A stretch of 64,000 bases of DNA from Streptomyces sp. TLI_146 (GTDB taxonomy: Bacteria; Actinomycetota; Actinomycetes; Streptomycetales; Streptomycetaceae): NCBI RefSeq assembly GCF_002846415.1, contig NZ_PJMX01000001.1, positions 3,038,001 through 3,102,000 on the forward strand, written 5' to 3'. Positions 18,635-27,806 of this stretch are shown here, one piece after another. The notes below the pieces were generated by a model. It saw nothing but the letters and a program-made list of their open reading frames with translations, did no database searches and was not told the DNA's origin. Numbering within the stretch: position 1 is the stretch's first letter; the number at the start of each line of letters is the position of its first letter. The position numbers were made by a program, and so were the translations under genes.

Positions 18635-19393
18635 GTGGACAGCCCGCACGGGGCAGGCGTCACCGCCGAGGACTTCGGGCTCAAGGGGCCGCGCGGCTGG
18701 GTCTTCCGGGGTGTGCGGCTGGACGCCGCGCCCGGCTCGCTCGTCGCCGTCGAGGGCCCCTCCGGCTCCGGGCGCACCTGTCTTCTCCTGGCCCTCACCG
18801 GCCGGATGAAACCCACCGAGGGCCACGCCGAGGTCGGCGGCGAGCGGCTGCCGCGCCGGATGTCGGCCGTCCGCCGGTTCAGCGCGCTCGGCCCGGTCCC
18901 GGGCGTCAGCGACCTCGACCCCGCCCTGACCGTCACCGAGCACCTGCGCGAACGGGCGCTGCTCCAGCACCGCTTCGACGGGTCCCTGCGCGCCCTGCTG
19001 CGCACGCCCGCCGAGCGCCGCACCGCGGCCAGGGCGGTGATCGACGAGGCGCTGAAGGCCGCGGGCCTTGACCTGGCCGCGCTGCCGAAGGGGGAGCGCA
19101 CCTCCGTACGCGATCTGGAGCGGTTGGAGGCGCTGCGCCTGTCCGTGGCCCTCGGGCTGATGGGCCGGCCCCGGCTGCTCGGCGTCGACGACACCGACAT
19201 GAAGCTCTCCGACGCCGAGCGCGCGGAGGCCTGGGCGCTGCTGCGGTCGGTCGCGGACGCCGGTACGACGGTGATCGCCGTCTGCAGCCAGGCGCCCGGG
19301 GACGCCGACATCACCGTACGGAGTACGGACAACAAGCACGACGAGCACGAGGAGGGGGCGGGGGATGCGTTCGCCACGACTGGCCGCGCTTGA
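18635..19393 (+). CDS. ABC-type ATP-binding protein with degenerate motifs
   Basis: 252 residues with the ABC nucleotide-binding fold, but the motifs are altered. The Walker A region reads [14 protein letters not shown] (Arg in place of the invariant Lys). There is no LSGGQ signature; VRDLERLEALRLSVALGLMGRPRLL occupies its place. Walker B reads LLGVDDTD, without the catalytic Glu. It probably partners the YhgE/Pip protein whose ATG lies within its 3' end (29-base overlap). It may bind rather than hydrolyse ATP. GTG start after a G-rich ribosome site, directly behind the TetR-type operator. Confidence 0.82.
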   Translation: MDSPHGAGVTAEDFGLKGPRGWVFRGVRLDAAPGSLVAVEGPSGSGRTCLLLALTGRMKPTEGHAEVGGERLPRRMSAVRRFSALGPVPGVSDLDPALTVTEHLRERALLQHRFDGSLRALLRTPAERRTAARAVIDEALKAAGLDLAALPKGERTSVRDLERLEALRLSVALGLMGRPRLLGVDDTDMKLSDAERAEAWALLRSVADAGTTVIAVCSQAPGDADITVRSTDNKHDEHEEGAGDAFATTGRA

Positions 19394-21449
19394 GCTGAAG
19401 CGGTTCGGCAGGGGGAAGCTGCCGCGCGCCGCGCTGGTCGCGCTCCTGCTGCTGCCGCTGCTGTACGGCGCGCTCTACCTGTGGTCGTTCTGGGATCCGT
19501 ACGGGCGGCTCGACCGGGTGCCGGTCGCGCTGGTCAACGAGGACAAGGGCGCGACCGCGGGCGGCCAGAAGATCGCCGCCGGTGACGGCATCGCCGAGCG
19601 GCTGCACCAGAGCAAGACGTTCGACTGGCACGAGGTGAGCGACGAGGAGGCGCGCAAGGGGGTCGAGGACGGCACGTACTACCTCTCCCTGACGATGCCC
19701 GCGGACTTCAGCCGGCGGATCGCGTCGAGCTCCGGGGACTCCCCCGAGACGGGCGCCCTCCAGGTGCGCACCAACGACGCCAACAACTACATCGTGGGGT
19801 CCATCTCCCGCACGGTCTTCTCCGAGGTGCGCTCGGCGGCCTCCGCCAAGGCCTCCCGCTCCTTCCTGGACAAGATCTTCATCTCGTTCTCCGACCTGCA
19901 CGACGCCACCGAGAAGGCCGCCAAGGGCGCCGCCGACCTCAAGGGCGGGCTCGGCAAGGCGAAGCAGGGCTCCAAGGACCTGGCCGACGGCCTGTCCGAC
20001 GCCAAGGCGGGCAGCGGCAAGCTGGCGGGCGGCATCAAGAAGCTCAACAGCGGCTCCGCCGACCTGGAGGACGGCGCCCGCAAGGTCGCCGCGGGCACCC
20101 AGACCCTGGCGAACAAGGTCAACACGGCGGCGGACCAGGCGCGTCCGTTCCTCAAGGAGAACGCCAAGGCCATCGGGGACACGGCCAAGCTGGTCGACGA
20201 CTCGGTGGGGCCGGTGCGCGACCACCTGGCCGACGTGATCAGGGCGGCGCCCGCCGCCGCGACCGGCGCCCGCAAGGCGTCGAACGACCTGAACACGGTC
20301 TACGCCAAGCTGTGCGAGTCCTCCGCGACGCCCGGCCCGGCCTGCCCGGAGCTCAAGCGCGCCAAGAAGGCGGCGGCCACCGCGGCCACCCTCGCCGAGG
20401 ACCTCAACAGGGTGGTCCAGGACCAGAACAGCGACTTCAAGACACTCGACAAGAACCTCGCGGAGCTCCAGAAGCAGGCGCGCCGGCTCGCCAAGAGCGC
20501 GCCGACGCTCGCCAAGGACCTCGACAAGGCCGTCGGCGACGTCAACGCCCTCAACAAGGGCGCCAAGGAGGTCGCCAAGGGCGCAGGCACCCTGCACACC
20601 GGTCTGACCTCGGCCAAGACGGGCGCGGGCGACCTCGACACGGGCGTCGGCAAGCTCAAGAAGGGCGCGGGCACGCTCGACGGCGGGCTGCTCAAGCTCT
20701 CCGACGGCTCGGCCCAGCTGGCGGGCGGTCTGCACGACGGCGTCGGCAAGATCCCCGACTACGACAAGCAGGAGCGCGACAAGCGCACCGACGTGATGGC
20801 CGACCCGGTCAAGCTCTCCTCGCAGGCGCTGCACAAGGCGCCCAACTACGGCACCGGATTCGCCCCGTACTTCATCCCGCTCTCCCTCTGGGTGGGTGCG
20901 ATGGTCGCGTACATGCTGATCCAGCCGCTCAACCGGCGGGCGCTCGCGGCGGGTGCGTCGGCCTGGCGGATCGCGCTGGCGGGCTGGCTGCCGGTGGCGG
21001 CGGTCGGGGTGCTCCAGGTGGGCGCGCTGATGGCGGTGCTGCACTTCGGGCTGGGCCTCCAGATGGAGCGCGCCGCCGGGACCATCGGCTTCCTCGCGCT
21101 CGTCTCGTGCTGCTTCGCGGCGATCGTGCAGTGGCTCAACGCCCGCTTCGGGGCGGCCGGGCGGATCCTGGTGCTCGCCTTCCTGATGCTCCAGCTGACC
21201 TCGGCGGGCGGCACCTATCCGGTGCAGACCAGCCCGGCGTTCTTCAACGCGATCCACCCGTACCTGCCGATGAGTTACGTCGTCGACGGGCTGCGGCGGC
21301 TGATCACCGGCGGCGGGCTCGGGCCGGTGTGGCAGGGCTGCGCGGTGCTGGTGGCCTTCACGGCGGGCACGCTGGCGCTGACCGCCCTGTCGGCCCGGCG
21401 GAAGCAGGTCTGGACGCTGGACCGGCTCCACCCCGAGCTGACCCTCTAG
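19365..21449 (+). CDS. YhgE/Pip domain membrane protein
   Basis: 694 residues. One N-terminal transmembrane helix near 20-40 is followed by a YhgE/Pip N-terminal domain (VPVALVNEDKGATAGGQKIAAGDG), a long extracytoplasmic region of repeated amphipathic 'ADLKGGLGKAKQGSKDLADGL'-style heptads (about 180-460) and a C-terminal ABC-2-like permease block of about five helices. Homologues include Pip phage-infection proteins and export-associated proteins such as EsaA-type and MMPL-linked ones. A transport or envelope role is likely but unproven. Preceded by GGAGGGGG and coupled to the upstream ATPase gene. Confidence 0.9.
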   Translation: MRSPRLAALELKRFGRGKLPRAALVALLLLPLLYGALYLWSFWDPYGRLDRVPVALVNEDKGATAGGQKIAAGDGIAERLHQSKTFDWHEVSDEEARKGVEDGTYYLSLTMPADFSRRIASSSGDSPETGALQVRTNDANNYIVGSISRTVFSEVRSAASAKASRSFLDKIFISFSDLHDATEKAAKGAADLKGGLGKAKQGSKDLADGLSDAKAGSGKLAGGIKKLNSGSADLEDGARKVAAGTQTLANKVNTAADQARPFLKENAKAIGDTAKLVDDSVGPVRDHLADVIRAAPAAATGARKASNDLNTVYAKLCESSATPGPACPELKRAKKAAATAATLAEDLNRVVQDQNSDFKTLDKNLAELQKQARRLAKSAPTLAKDLDKAVGDVNALNKGAKEVAKGAGTLHTGLTSAKTGAGDLDTGVGKLKKGAGTLDGGLLKLSDGSAQLAGGLHDGVGKIPDYDKQERDKRTDVMADPVKLSSQALHKAPNYGTGFAPYFIPLSLWVGAMVAYMLIQPLNRRALAAGASAWRIALAGWLPVAAVGVLQVGALMAVLHFGLGLQMERAAGTIGFLALVSCCFAAIVQWLNARFGAAGRILVLAFLMLQLTSAGGTYPVQTSPAFFNAIHPYLPMSYVVDGLRRLITGGGLGPVWQGCAVLVAFTAGTLALTALSARRKQVWTLDRLHPELTL

Positions 21450-21462
21450 GAGCGCCGGACCT

Positions 21463-22083
21463 GTGAGAATCGACCGCATGGACAGCAGCACCAGACGGCA
21501 GGCGACCCGGCAGAAGCTCTACGAGGCGGCGGTGACGCTCATCGCCGAACAGGGGTTCTCGGCGACCACCGTCGACGAGATCGCGGAGCGGGCCGGTGTC
21601 GCCAAGGGCACCGTCTACTACAACTTCAAGAGCAAGACCGAGCTGTTCGAGGAGCTGCTGCGGCACGGCGTGGGGCTGCTCACCGCCTCCCTCCAGGAGG
21701 CCGCGGACGTCACCCACGCGCGCGGTGGCAGCAGGGTCGAGGCGCTGGACGCGATGATCCGGGCGGGCCTGGAGTTCATCCACCGCTATCCGGCCTTCAC
21801 CCAGCTGTACGTGGCGGAGCTGTGGCGGACCAACCGGGCCTGGCAGTCCACCTTGATGGTGGTGCGCCAGGAGGCGGTCGCCGTCGTCGAGACGGTGCTG
21901 CGCGAGGCCGTCACGGAGGGCGAGCTGAGCGAGGAGATCGACATCCCGCTCACGGCGGCCGCGCTGGTCGGGATGGTCCTGGTGGCCGCGCTCGACTGGC
22001 AGGCCTTCCAGAGCGAGCGCTCCCTCGACGAGGTGCACGCGGCCCTGTCGCGGCTGCTGCACGGGCGGGTCAGCGGACGCTGA
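21463..22083 (+). CDS. TetR/AcrR family transcriptional regulator
   Basis: 206 residues with an N-terminal TetR helix-turn-helix (LYEAAVTLIAEQGFSATTVDEIAERAGVAKGTVYYNFKSKTELFEELL) and an all-helical C-terminal ligand/dimer domain. The GTG at 21463 follows TAGGAG at good spacing, 13 bases after the YhgE stop; ATG 21478 is an alternative with a weaker site. As last gene of the ABC-YhgE unit it most simply represses it through the ACTGAC/GTCAGT dyad at 18603. The ligand is unknown. Confidence 0.93.
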   Translation: MRIDRMDSSTRRQATRQKLYEAAVTLIAEQGFSATTVDEIAERAGVAKGTVYYNFKSKTELFEELLRHGVGLLTASLQEAADVTHARGGSRVEALDAMIRAGLEFIHRYPAFTQLYVAELWRTNRAWQSTLMVVRQEAVAVVETVLREAVTEGELSEEIDIPLTAAALVGMVLVAALDWQAFQSERSLDEVHAALSRLLHGRVSGR

Positions 22084-22117
22084 CGCCGTCCCCGCGCGCG
22101 TGGACGCAGCGAAAACA

Positions 22118-22162
22118 CCGGTGCGGCGAGGCCCCGATCCCCCCTGGGCCTCGCCGCACCGG
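22118..22162 (+). terminator. Strong terminator after the ABC-YhgE-TetR unit
   Basis: Perfect 17-bp GC-rich stem (22118-22134 with 22146-22162) and an 11-base loop, starting 34 bases after the tetR stop. Confidence 0.88.
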
Positions 22163-22362
22163 CGTATTTCCGCGGAACACGTCCCCCGTACGTCGCTCTG
22201 GGCACTTCAGTACCCCCGTACCCCCCGTGCCCCGTTCGTCAGGGGAGCCGCGCCGTTCCGCCGCCCCGTGTCGGCGGTACGGGCGCGCCTGCCCCCTCCG
22301 TGTCCTCCACTCTCCCGTCCGCGCAGCTGGGACCCCATCCGCGCAATTACTCATCTCATCCA

Positions 22363-23094
22363 GTGAGTACGGATACTCAGGCGTCCGTGCTCAACCCCAG
22401 CCCGAAGAAGTCGGAACTGGTTACGATCGCGTCCGTGTCCGTACTCCCCCTGGTATTCACCAGCGGCTGGGCCAGCGGGGTCAACGCGTACGCCGTGGTC
22501 CTGCTGCTCGGCATCTTCGGCGCGACCGGCGTCACCGACGAGGTGCCCGACGCGCTCCAGCGCCCCGACGTCCTGATCGTCGCGGGGGTGCTCTTCCTCT
22601 GCGAGGCCGTGGCCGACAAGATCCCGTACGTCGACTCGGCCTGGGACTCCGTCCACACGGTGATCCGGCCGGTCGCGGGCGCCGTGGTGGGCGCGCTGCT
22701 CGCCGGGCAGAGCGGGTCGCTACCGGACCTGGCGGCGGGCGCGATCGGCGGGTCGACCGCGCTGACCAGCCATCTGGTGAAGGCCGGGACGCGGATGGCG
22801 GTGAACACCTCGCCCGAGCCGTTCAGCAACATCGCGCTGAGCACGGCCGAGGACCTGGGCGTCGCCGGGATCATCAGTTTCGCGATCTTCCACCCGGTCG
22901 CCGCGGCCGTGATCGCGGGGACGCTGCTGGTGCTCGGCGTAGCGATACTGGCCTTCCTCTGGAGCCGGATCCGCCGCTTCCGGCGCCGCCGCGCCCAGCG
23001 CCGCGAGGAACTGCATTTCCCGGGGGACAACCCCCGGACCCCCGGCCGGAAGAACAGGCCGCCCGAGGCATCCGGGAAGCGCCCACCCCGGTGA
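22363..23094 (+). CDS. DUF4126 family membrane protein
   Basis: Small polytopic protein with about five helices. The core opens with SVLPLVFTSGWASGVNAYAVVLLLGIFGATG, the DUF4126 hallmark, followed by a Pro/Asp segment, further helices and a basic C-terminal tail. Function unknown. The start is uncertain: GTG 22363, GTG 22387 and GTG 22435 are all in frame, and none has a good ribosome site. The 22363 choice gives 243 residues. It stands alone between the tetR terminator and the flavoprotein gene. Confidence 0.8.
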   Translation: MSTDTQASVLNPSPKKSELVTIASVSVLPLVFTSGWASGVNAYAVVLLLGIFGATGVTDEVPDALQRPDVLIVAGVLFLCEAVADKIPYVDSAWDSVHTVIRPVAGAVVGALLAGQSGSLPDLAAGAIGGSTALTSHLVKAGTRMAVNTSPEPFSNIALSTAEDLGVAGIISFAIFHPVAAAVIAGTLLVLGVAILAFLWSRIRRFRRRRAQRREELHFPGDNPRTPGRKNRPPEASGKRPPR

Positions 23095-23148
23095 GCCCCC
23101 ACGGCCCGGGCAGCGGCGTTGTCAGTGGCGGCCGATAAAGTCGCAGGC

Positions 23149-24663
23149 ATGGCACGGATTGCGGTGATCGGCGCCGGGATGGGCGCCATGGCGGCTGCCG
23201 CCCGGCTGGCCGTGGCAGGCCACCGGGTGACGGTGTACGAGCGCACGTCGACGTACGGCGGGGCGCTGGGCAGGTTCGAGCGGGACGGGTTCGTGTTCGA
23301 CACCGGCCCCGGTCTGCTGCGCCTGCCCGCGGTCTACCGGGACCTGTTCCTCAAGACCGGCAAGGAGCCCCTGGAGGACCGGGTCGAGCTCACCCCGACC
23401 GACCCCGCCGCCCGCCACCTCTTCGCCGACGGCACGGACGTCTCGCTGCCCAACGCCTCGCGCGCGGGCGTCGTCTCGGCGCTCGACGGGGCGCTCGGCG
23501 CGGGCGCGGGCGAGAAGTGGGGTGACTTCCTGGGCCGCGCGCGGGACGCCTGGGACCGCTCGCGGCGCCCGCTCCTGGAGGAGCCGCTCTGGCCCGACTG
23601 GCAGGTCCTGGCCCGCGATCCCTATCCCGCGACCAAGCAGCGCCGGCTGCTGCGCTCGCCCCGCCAGGCGGCCACGCTCGCGGAGGTCGGCGCCTGGGAG
23701 CTGGGCGACCCCCGGCTCGCCGCGCTCCTGACGAGCTACGCGCTGGCGGAGGGCCTGGACGCCCGCACGGCCCCGGCGAGCGCAAGCCTGCTCCCGTACC
23801 TGGAACAGAGCTTCGGCAGTTGGTACGTGCGCGGGGGCATGCGGGAGCTGGCGCGCGCGGTGTACGAGCGGTGCCTGGCGCGCCGGGTCGCCTTCGTCTT
23901 CGACGCCGAGGTCACCGGGATCGTGGAGAAGGACGGCCGCGCGGCGGGCGTCGAGCTCGCCGGGGGCGAGGTGGCCGAGGCCGACCAGGTGGTCCTCGCC
24001 GCCCAGCCGCGCCCCGGCTCCGGCCCGCTGCGCGGCCGCGAGCCGTGGCAGGAGGCCGATGTGCGGCCGATCGAGGCCCAGGCCCCCGGGCGGTTCACGG
24101 TGCTGCTCGCCCTGCGCGGCGGACGCCCGGCCGACGCGGTGCACCGCACGGTGGTGCACTCCCCCGACCCGGCGGCGGAGGCGGAGGCGGTCTTCACCAC
24201 CCGCCACCCGGCGATACGGCCGACGGTCACGGTGCTGCGCCCCGACGACCCGGCGACCCGGCCGGACGACGCCCACGAGGCCGTCACACTGACCGCGACG
24301 GTACCCCCGCAGGGCCCGTTCGACTGGACCGACGAGCAGGCGCGCGAGCGGTATGCGGACGCGCTGGTGGAGGTCGCCGAGGCGGCGGTGCCGGGGCTGC
24401 GGGAGCGGATCCTGTGGCGCGTGGTGCGCACCCCCGCGGACACGGCGGCCGAGACCGGCGCGGAGGGCGGCTCGGTCCCGGCGCCGTCACTGGCCGGAGC
24501 CGGTGCCACCCGGCTGCACCCGGGCAACCGGACGCGGCTGCCGGGCCTGTATCTGGCGGGCGGCTGGGCCCACCCCGGGGGCGGGCTGGCGCACGCCGGG
24601 ATGTCCGGGGCACTGGTCAGCGGTCTGATCGTGGAGGGCGACGACTTCCGCGGCTCGCAGTGA
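23149..24663 (+). CDS. Phytoene desaturase-like NAD(P)/FAD-binding oxidoreductase
   Basis: 504 residues. N-terminal dinucleotide fold RIAVIGAGMGAMAAAARLAVAGHRVTVYERT with the GxGxxG fingerprint and a terminal acidic residue, then the CrtI-like segment TSTYGGALGRFERDGFVFDTGPGLLRLPAVY, and the C-terminal FAD motif GLYLAGGWAHPGGGLAHAGMSGALVS. It belongs to the CrtI/amine-oxidase superfamily. No carotenoid genes are nearby, so the substrate is unknown. The ATG 23149 is chosen because it sits right at the Rossmann strand with AGG upstream. It converges with the next gene across a terminator hairpin. Confidence 0.87.
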   Translation: MARIAVIGAGMGAMAAAARLAVAGHRVTVYERTSTYGGALGRFERDGFVFDTGPGLLRLPAVYRDLFLKTGKEPLEDRVELTPTDPAARHLFADGTDVSLPNASRAGVVSALDGALGAGAGEKWGDFLGRARDAWDRSRRPLLEEPLWPDWQVLARDPYPATKQRRLLRSPRQAATLAEVGAWELGDPRLAALLTSYALAEGLDARTAPASASLLPYLEQSFGSWYVRGGMRELARAVYERCLARRVAFVFDAEVTGIVEKDGRAAGVELAGGEVAEADQVVLAAQPRPGSGPLRGREPWQEADVRPIEAQAPGRFTVLLALRGGRPADAVHRTVVHSPDPAAEAEAVFTTRHPAIRPTVTVLRPDDPATRPDDAHEAVTLTATVPPQGPFDWTDEQARERYADALVEVAEAAVPGLRERILWRVVRTPADTAAETGAEGGSVPAPSLAGAGATRLHPGNRTRLPGLYLAGGWAHPGGGLAHAGMSGALVSGLIVEGDDFRGSQ

Positions 24664-24685
24664 GCCGCGGCCGGTAGCCGGGCGC

Positions 24686-24712
24686 GGTCGTCGGCCGGAC
24701 GGGCCGACGACC
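24686..24712. terminator. Bidirectional terminator between convergent genes
   Basis: Perfect 11-bp stem GGTCGTCGGCC/GGCCGACGACC with a GGACG loop, between the desaturase-like gene (plus) and the Tyr/Gln-rich membrane protein gene (minus). Confidence 0.85.
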
Positions 24713-24714
24713 AC

Positions 24715-25584
24715 TCAATAGCGGTACGGCTGCTGCTCGTTGACGTAGCCGGATCCGGTGCCGCCCGTCCCGTTGCCGTACTCGCCGCCCTGCGGATACG
24801 GCGCGGGCTGCTCCTCGCCGTACGGCTGGGGCTCGTTGTCGCGCTGCTGGGGCACCCAGACGCCGCCGGGCGGGGTGTCCATGCCGTACTGCTGGGCGTA
24901 GGGGTCGGCGTAGGCCTGCTGGGGGGCGGCATAGCTGTCGTAGCTGCCGTAGCCCTGGGTGGTGCCGCTGCCGATGTACGGGTCGGAGTACGCGGCGTAC
25001 TGCTGCTGCCCGGTGTCCGTGCCATAGCCGTACTGGCCCGCGTAGGGGTCGGCGTACTGCTGCTGTCCGGCGTCGTATCCGCCGTACTGCTGCTGGGCTC
25101 CGGCGTAGGCGTTCTCGCTGTAGACGCCGTACTGGCCGGTGTCGTCGGGCAGCGGCTGCGGCTCGTAGACCGAGTCCGGCGGGGCGGTGGCGGGGTCGGC
25201 GGCCTCGGCCTTCGCGTCCTGCGGGGCGTCGGCCTCGCCGTCGCCCTCGTACTGGAAGCCGGAGACCTGGAGCACCGGGTCCTGGAGCGGGGCCGCGCCG
25301 CCCGAGCGGCGACGGCGGCTGGCGCCGGGCCTGCCGCCGACCGCCCAGCCGGTGGAGAAGCCGCGGCGGAAGGAGAGCGTGACGTAGGTCTGGCCGACCG
25401 CGAAGGCCAGCGCGCCCAGGATGATCACGAACACCGACGGCAGGAGGACGCCCAGGACCACGCCCATGAAGCCCGTGAAGGCGAGCAGCCGCCAGCGCAG
25501 CCGCGCCTTGTACTGCAGGAGCACTTCGCCGAGCAGCCAGAGCGCGACGACGCCGAACGCGATGTAGAGGACCGCCCAGCCCAT
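24715..25584 (-). CDS. Membrane protein with Tyr/Gln/Gly-rich disordered tail
   Basis: 289 residues. Two or three helices at about 1-20 and 32-67 (WRLLAFTGFMGVVLGVLLPSVFVIILGALAFAVGQTYV), then a basic stretch and about 180 residues of low complexity with many 'QQQY', 'YADPYAGQYG' and 'YGSYDSYA' units. Such Tyr/Gln/Gly-rich tails occur in actinobacterial membrane proteins of unknown function and may phase-separate or bind other proteins; this is inference. The ATG follows an AGAGGGG ribosome site. Lies 71 bases downstream of metF on the same strand. Confidence 0.8.
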   Translation of the reverse strand: MGWAVLYIAFGVVALWLLGEVLLQYKARLRWRLLAFTGFMGVVLGVLLPSVFVIILGALAFAVGQTYVTLSFRRGFSTGWAVGGRPGASRRRRSGGAAPLQDPVLQVSGFQYEGDGEADAPQDAKAEAADPATAPPDSVYEPQPLPDDTGQYGVYSENAYAGAQQQYGGYDAGQQQYADPYAGQYGYGTDTGQQQYAAYSDPYIGSGTTQGYGSYDSYAAPQQAYADPYAQQYGMDTPPGGVWVPQQRDNEPQPYGEEQPAPYPQGGEYGNGTGGTGSGYVNEQQPYRY

Positions 25585-25655
25585 GTACGCCCCTCTTCCC
25601 AAAGGCCGCCGTCCCCCTTGGCGGGACAGCCGGCCAGTACGCCCTGTGCGACTGA

Positions 25656-26573
25656 TCAGGGCTGCTGGTGCAGCCCCAGATTCTCGTAGATCTCGAGTGT
25701 CGCCGTGGAGTTGTTGAGGGTAATGAAGTGCAACCCGGGTACGCCATCGGCGAGCAGCCGCGCGCAGAACTCCGTGGCGAACTCGATGCCAATGGAGCGT
25801 ACAGCGGCCGGATCGTCCTTGACGGCGAGGATCCGCTCTTTCAGCTCGGGCGGGAACTCGGCATTGCTGAGCTGGGGCAGCCTTTCCAGCATCTTCACGC
25901 TGGTCACCGGCATGACCTCGGGGATGATCGGGGTCTCGCAGCCCGCCTCGGCGACCTTGTCGCGCAGCCGCAGATAGCTCTCCGGGCGGAAGAACATCTG
26001 GGTGATCGCGTAATCCGCGCCGGCCCGGCACTTGTCGACGAAGTGCCGTACGTCGGTGTCCCATTCGGTGGAGCGCGGGTGCATCTCCGGGAAGGCGGCG
26101 ACGCCGACGCAGAAGTCGCCGGACTCCTTGATGAGCCGGACCAGGTCGGCCGCGTAGGTGACGCCCTCGGGGTGCCTGACCCAGTCGCCCATCGGGTCGC
26201 CGGGCGGGTCGCCGCGCACGGCGAGGATGTTGCGGATGTCGGCGTCCGCGTACTGCCCGACCATGTTGCGCAGCTCCGCCACCGAGTGGCCGACCGCCGT
26301 GAGGTGGGCGACCGGCGTCAGGGTGGAGTCGGCCGCGATCTGCTCGGTGGCCTTGACCGTGCCCGAGCGGGTGGAGCCGCCCGCGCCGTAGGTGACGGAG
26401 ACGAAGCTCGGGGCCACCGCCTCGACCCGGCGCAGCGCGTTCCAGAGGTTCCGCTCGCCCTTCTCGGTCTTGGGCGCCCAGAACTCGAACGAGTACGTCG
26501 TCTCACCGGTCGCCAGCATCTCGCGCACGGTGCGCGCGCGATGTGTCCTGGTGGAAGCAGTGCCAAGGGCCAT
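25656..26573 (-). CDS. metF: 5,10-methylenetetrahydrofolate reductase MetF
   Basis: Reduces methylene-THF to methyl-THF for methionine synthesis. It is a 305-residue TIM barrel with the catalytic Glu (E30) in [24 protein letters not shown], the folate/flavin segment [12 protein letters not shown], and [12 protein letters not shown] is the expected cofactor. The ATG lies 96 bases downstream of the thiE stop and has no obvious ribosome site, so the leader may be very short. No SAM or cobalamin riboswitch is recognisable upstream. High confidence. Confidence 0.95.
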   Translation of the reverse strand: MALGTASTRTHRARTVREMLATGETTYSFEFWAPKTEKGERNLWNALRRVEAVAPSFVSVTYGAGGSTRSGTVKATEQIAADSTLTPVAHLTAVGHSVAELRNMVGQYADADIRNILAVRGDPPGDPMGDWVRHPEGVTYAADLVRLIKESGDFCVGVAAFPEMHPRSTEWDTDVRHFVDKCRAGADYAITQMFFRPESYLRLRDKVAEAGCETPIIPEVMPVTSVKMLERLPQLSNAEFPPELKERILAVKDDPAAVRSIGIEFATEFCARLLADGVPGLHFITLNNSTATLEIYENLGLHQQP

Positions 26574-26669
26574 ACTCGCAGGTTAGCCAGGCCTCGGCGG
26601 TCCCCCAACAGAGCCGGGGTAATTCGTCCGCATTGTCGGACTCTTGTCCACCCCTCGGACAAAAGATCT

Positions 26670-27326
26670 CTAGCGGGTCATCACGCGTTCACGCACCCGC
26701 TTCGCCAGGTTCGCCGTCGCCCCGGCGGGGTCGTCCGCCTCGGTGATCGCCCGGACCACCACGATCCGCTCGGCGCCCGCGTCCAGCACCTCGTCGAGGT
26801 TGGCCGCGTCGATGCCGCCGATGGCGAACCAGGGGCGCTCGGTGGCGAGCGAGGCCGTGTAGCGCACCAGGTCGAGGCCCGGGGCGTGGCGGCCCGGCTT
26901 GGTCGGGGTGGGCCAGCAGGGGCCCGTGCAGAAGTAGTCCACGCCGGGCTCGACGGCGGCCGCGAAGGCCTCCGCGTCGGCGTGCGTGGAGCGGCCGATC
27001 AGGACCTCGTCGCCGAGGATCGCGCGGGCGGCCGGGACCGGCAGATCGCCCTGGCCCAGGTGCAGCACGTCGGCGCCGATGGCGTGGGCCACATCGGCCC
27101 GGTCGTTGACCGCGAGCAGCTTGCCGTGCCGCCGGCAGGCGTCGGCGAAGACGGCCAGGTGCTCCAGCTCCTCGGCGGCCTCCATGCCCTTGTCCCGCAG
27201 CTGGACGATGTCCACGCCCGAGGTCAGCACGGCGTCCAGGAACGCGGGCAGGTCGCCCTGGCGCCTGCGCGCGTCCGTGCAGAGGTAGAGCCGGGCGTCG
27301 GCGAGCTGCTCACGGGCCGTGGGCAT
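26670..27326 (-). CDS. thiE: Thiamine-phosphate synthase ThiE
   Basis: Joins HMP-PP and the thiazole phosphate to make thiamine phosphate. It is a 218-residue TIM barrel with [55 protein letters not shown] and WFAIGGI, all ThiE landmarks. The ATG is preceded by GGGGGA. The other thiamine genes here (thiO-S-G) lie divergently 2 kb away behind a TPP riboswitch; I see no second riboswitch directly in front of thiE. Confidence 0.95.
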   Translation of the reverse strand: MPTAREQLADARLYLCTDARRRQGDLPAFLDAVLTSGVDIVQLRDKGMEAAEELEHLAVFADACRRHGKLLAVNDRADVAHAIGADVLHLGQGDLPVPAARAILGDEVLIGRSTHADAEAFAAAVEPGVDYFCTGPCWPTPTKPGRHAPGLDLVRYTASLATERPWFAIGGIDAANLDEVLDAGAERIVVVRAITEADDPAGATANLAKRVRERVMTR

Positions 27327-27349
27327 GAAGTCCCCCGTTGGGTGCGGTC

Positions 27350-27379
27350 GGGCGCGGGCCGGTCTCCCGGTCCGCGCCC
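27350..27379 (-). terminator. Terminator hairpin between the Rv2175c-like gene and thiE
   Basis: 13-base arms (27350-27362 and 27367-27379) pair with one G-U and a TCTC loop. It lies 19 bases after the stop of the minus-strand Rv2175c-like gene. Confidence 0.75.
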
Positions 27380-27397
27380 CACCTGTAGGCGATCAGG

Positions 27398-27763
27398 TCA
27401 GACGGCGAGCGCCTGGGCGCGACGCTTCACCTCCGTGCCGCGATTCTCGCTCAGGGCCTGCGCGGGGGTGCCGGGCAGGGTCGGGTCGGAGGTGAAGAGC
27501 CACTCCAGCATCTCTTCGTCGGAGTAGCCGTCGTCCCGCAGGAGCGTGAGGGTGCCGGCGAGGCCCTTCACGACCTTGTCGCCGTCGATGAAGGCGGCGG
27601 GCACCTGCAGCGTCCGGTTCTCACCGCGGCGTACGGCGATGAGCTGGCCCTCCTTGACCAGCTGCCGCACACGGGTCACCTCGACATCGAGCATTTCGGC
27701 GATGTCGGGAAGGTGGAGCCAGGCGGGGACGAGTGCATCGGTTTTCGCGTCAATCTCGGTCAC
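27398..27763 (-). CDS. Rv2175c-family DNA-binding protein
   Basis: 121 residues, matching the winged-HTH-like family of M. tuberculosis Rv2175c, a DNA-binding protein phosphorylated by a PASTA-type Ser/Thr kinase. The helix-turn-helix LHLPDIAEMLDVEVTRVRQLVKEGQLIAVRRGENRTLQVPAAFI is followed by a C-terminal helical domain (GTLTLLRDDGYSDEEMLEWLF). GTG 27763 starts it, with no clear ribosome site. A PASTA kinase gene lies about 4 kb away, matching the known kinase-substrate pairing in mycobacteria, though interaction here is inferred. Confidence 0.85.
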   Translation of the reverse strand: MTEIDAKTDALVPAWLHLPDIAEMLDVEVTRVRQLVKEGQLIAVRRGENRTLQVPAAFIDGDKVVKGLAGTLTLLRDDGYSDEEMLEWLFTSDPTLPGTPAQALSENRGTEVKRRAQALAV

Positions 27764-27806
27764 GGGACAAGCGTGCCATCCCGGACTGACACTCGGTAGC
27801 CGGAGC

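Noticed and set aside
26644..26662. TTGTCC/GGACAA hairpin between metF and thiE as a terminator or operator
   Set aside because: Only six base pairs with a 7-base loop; cannot be told from chance.
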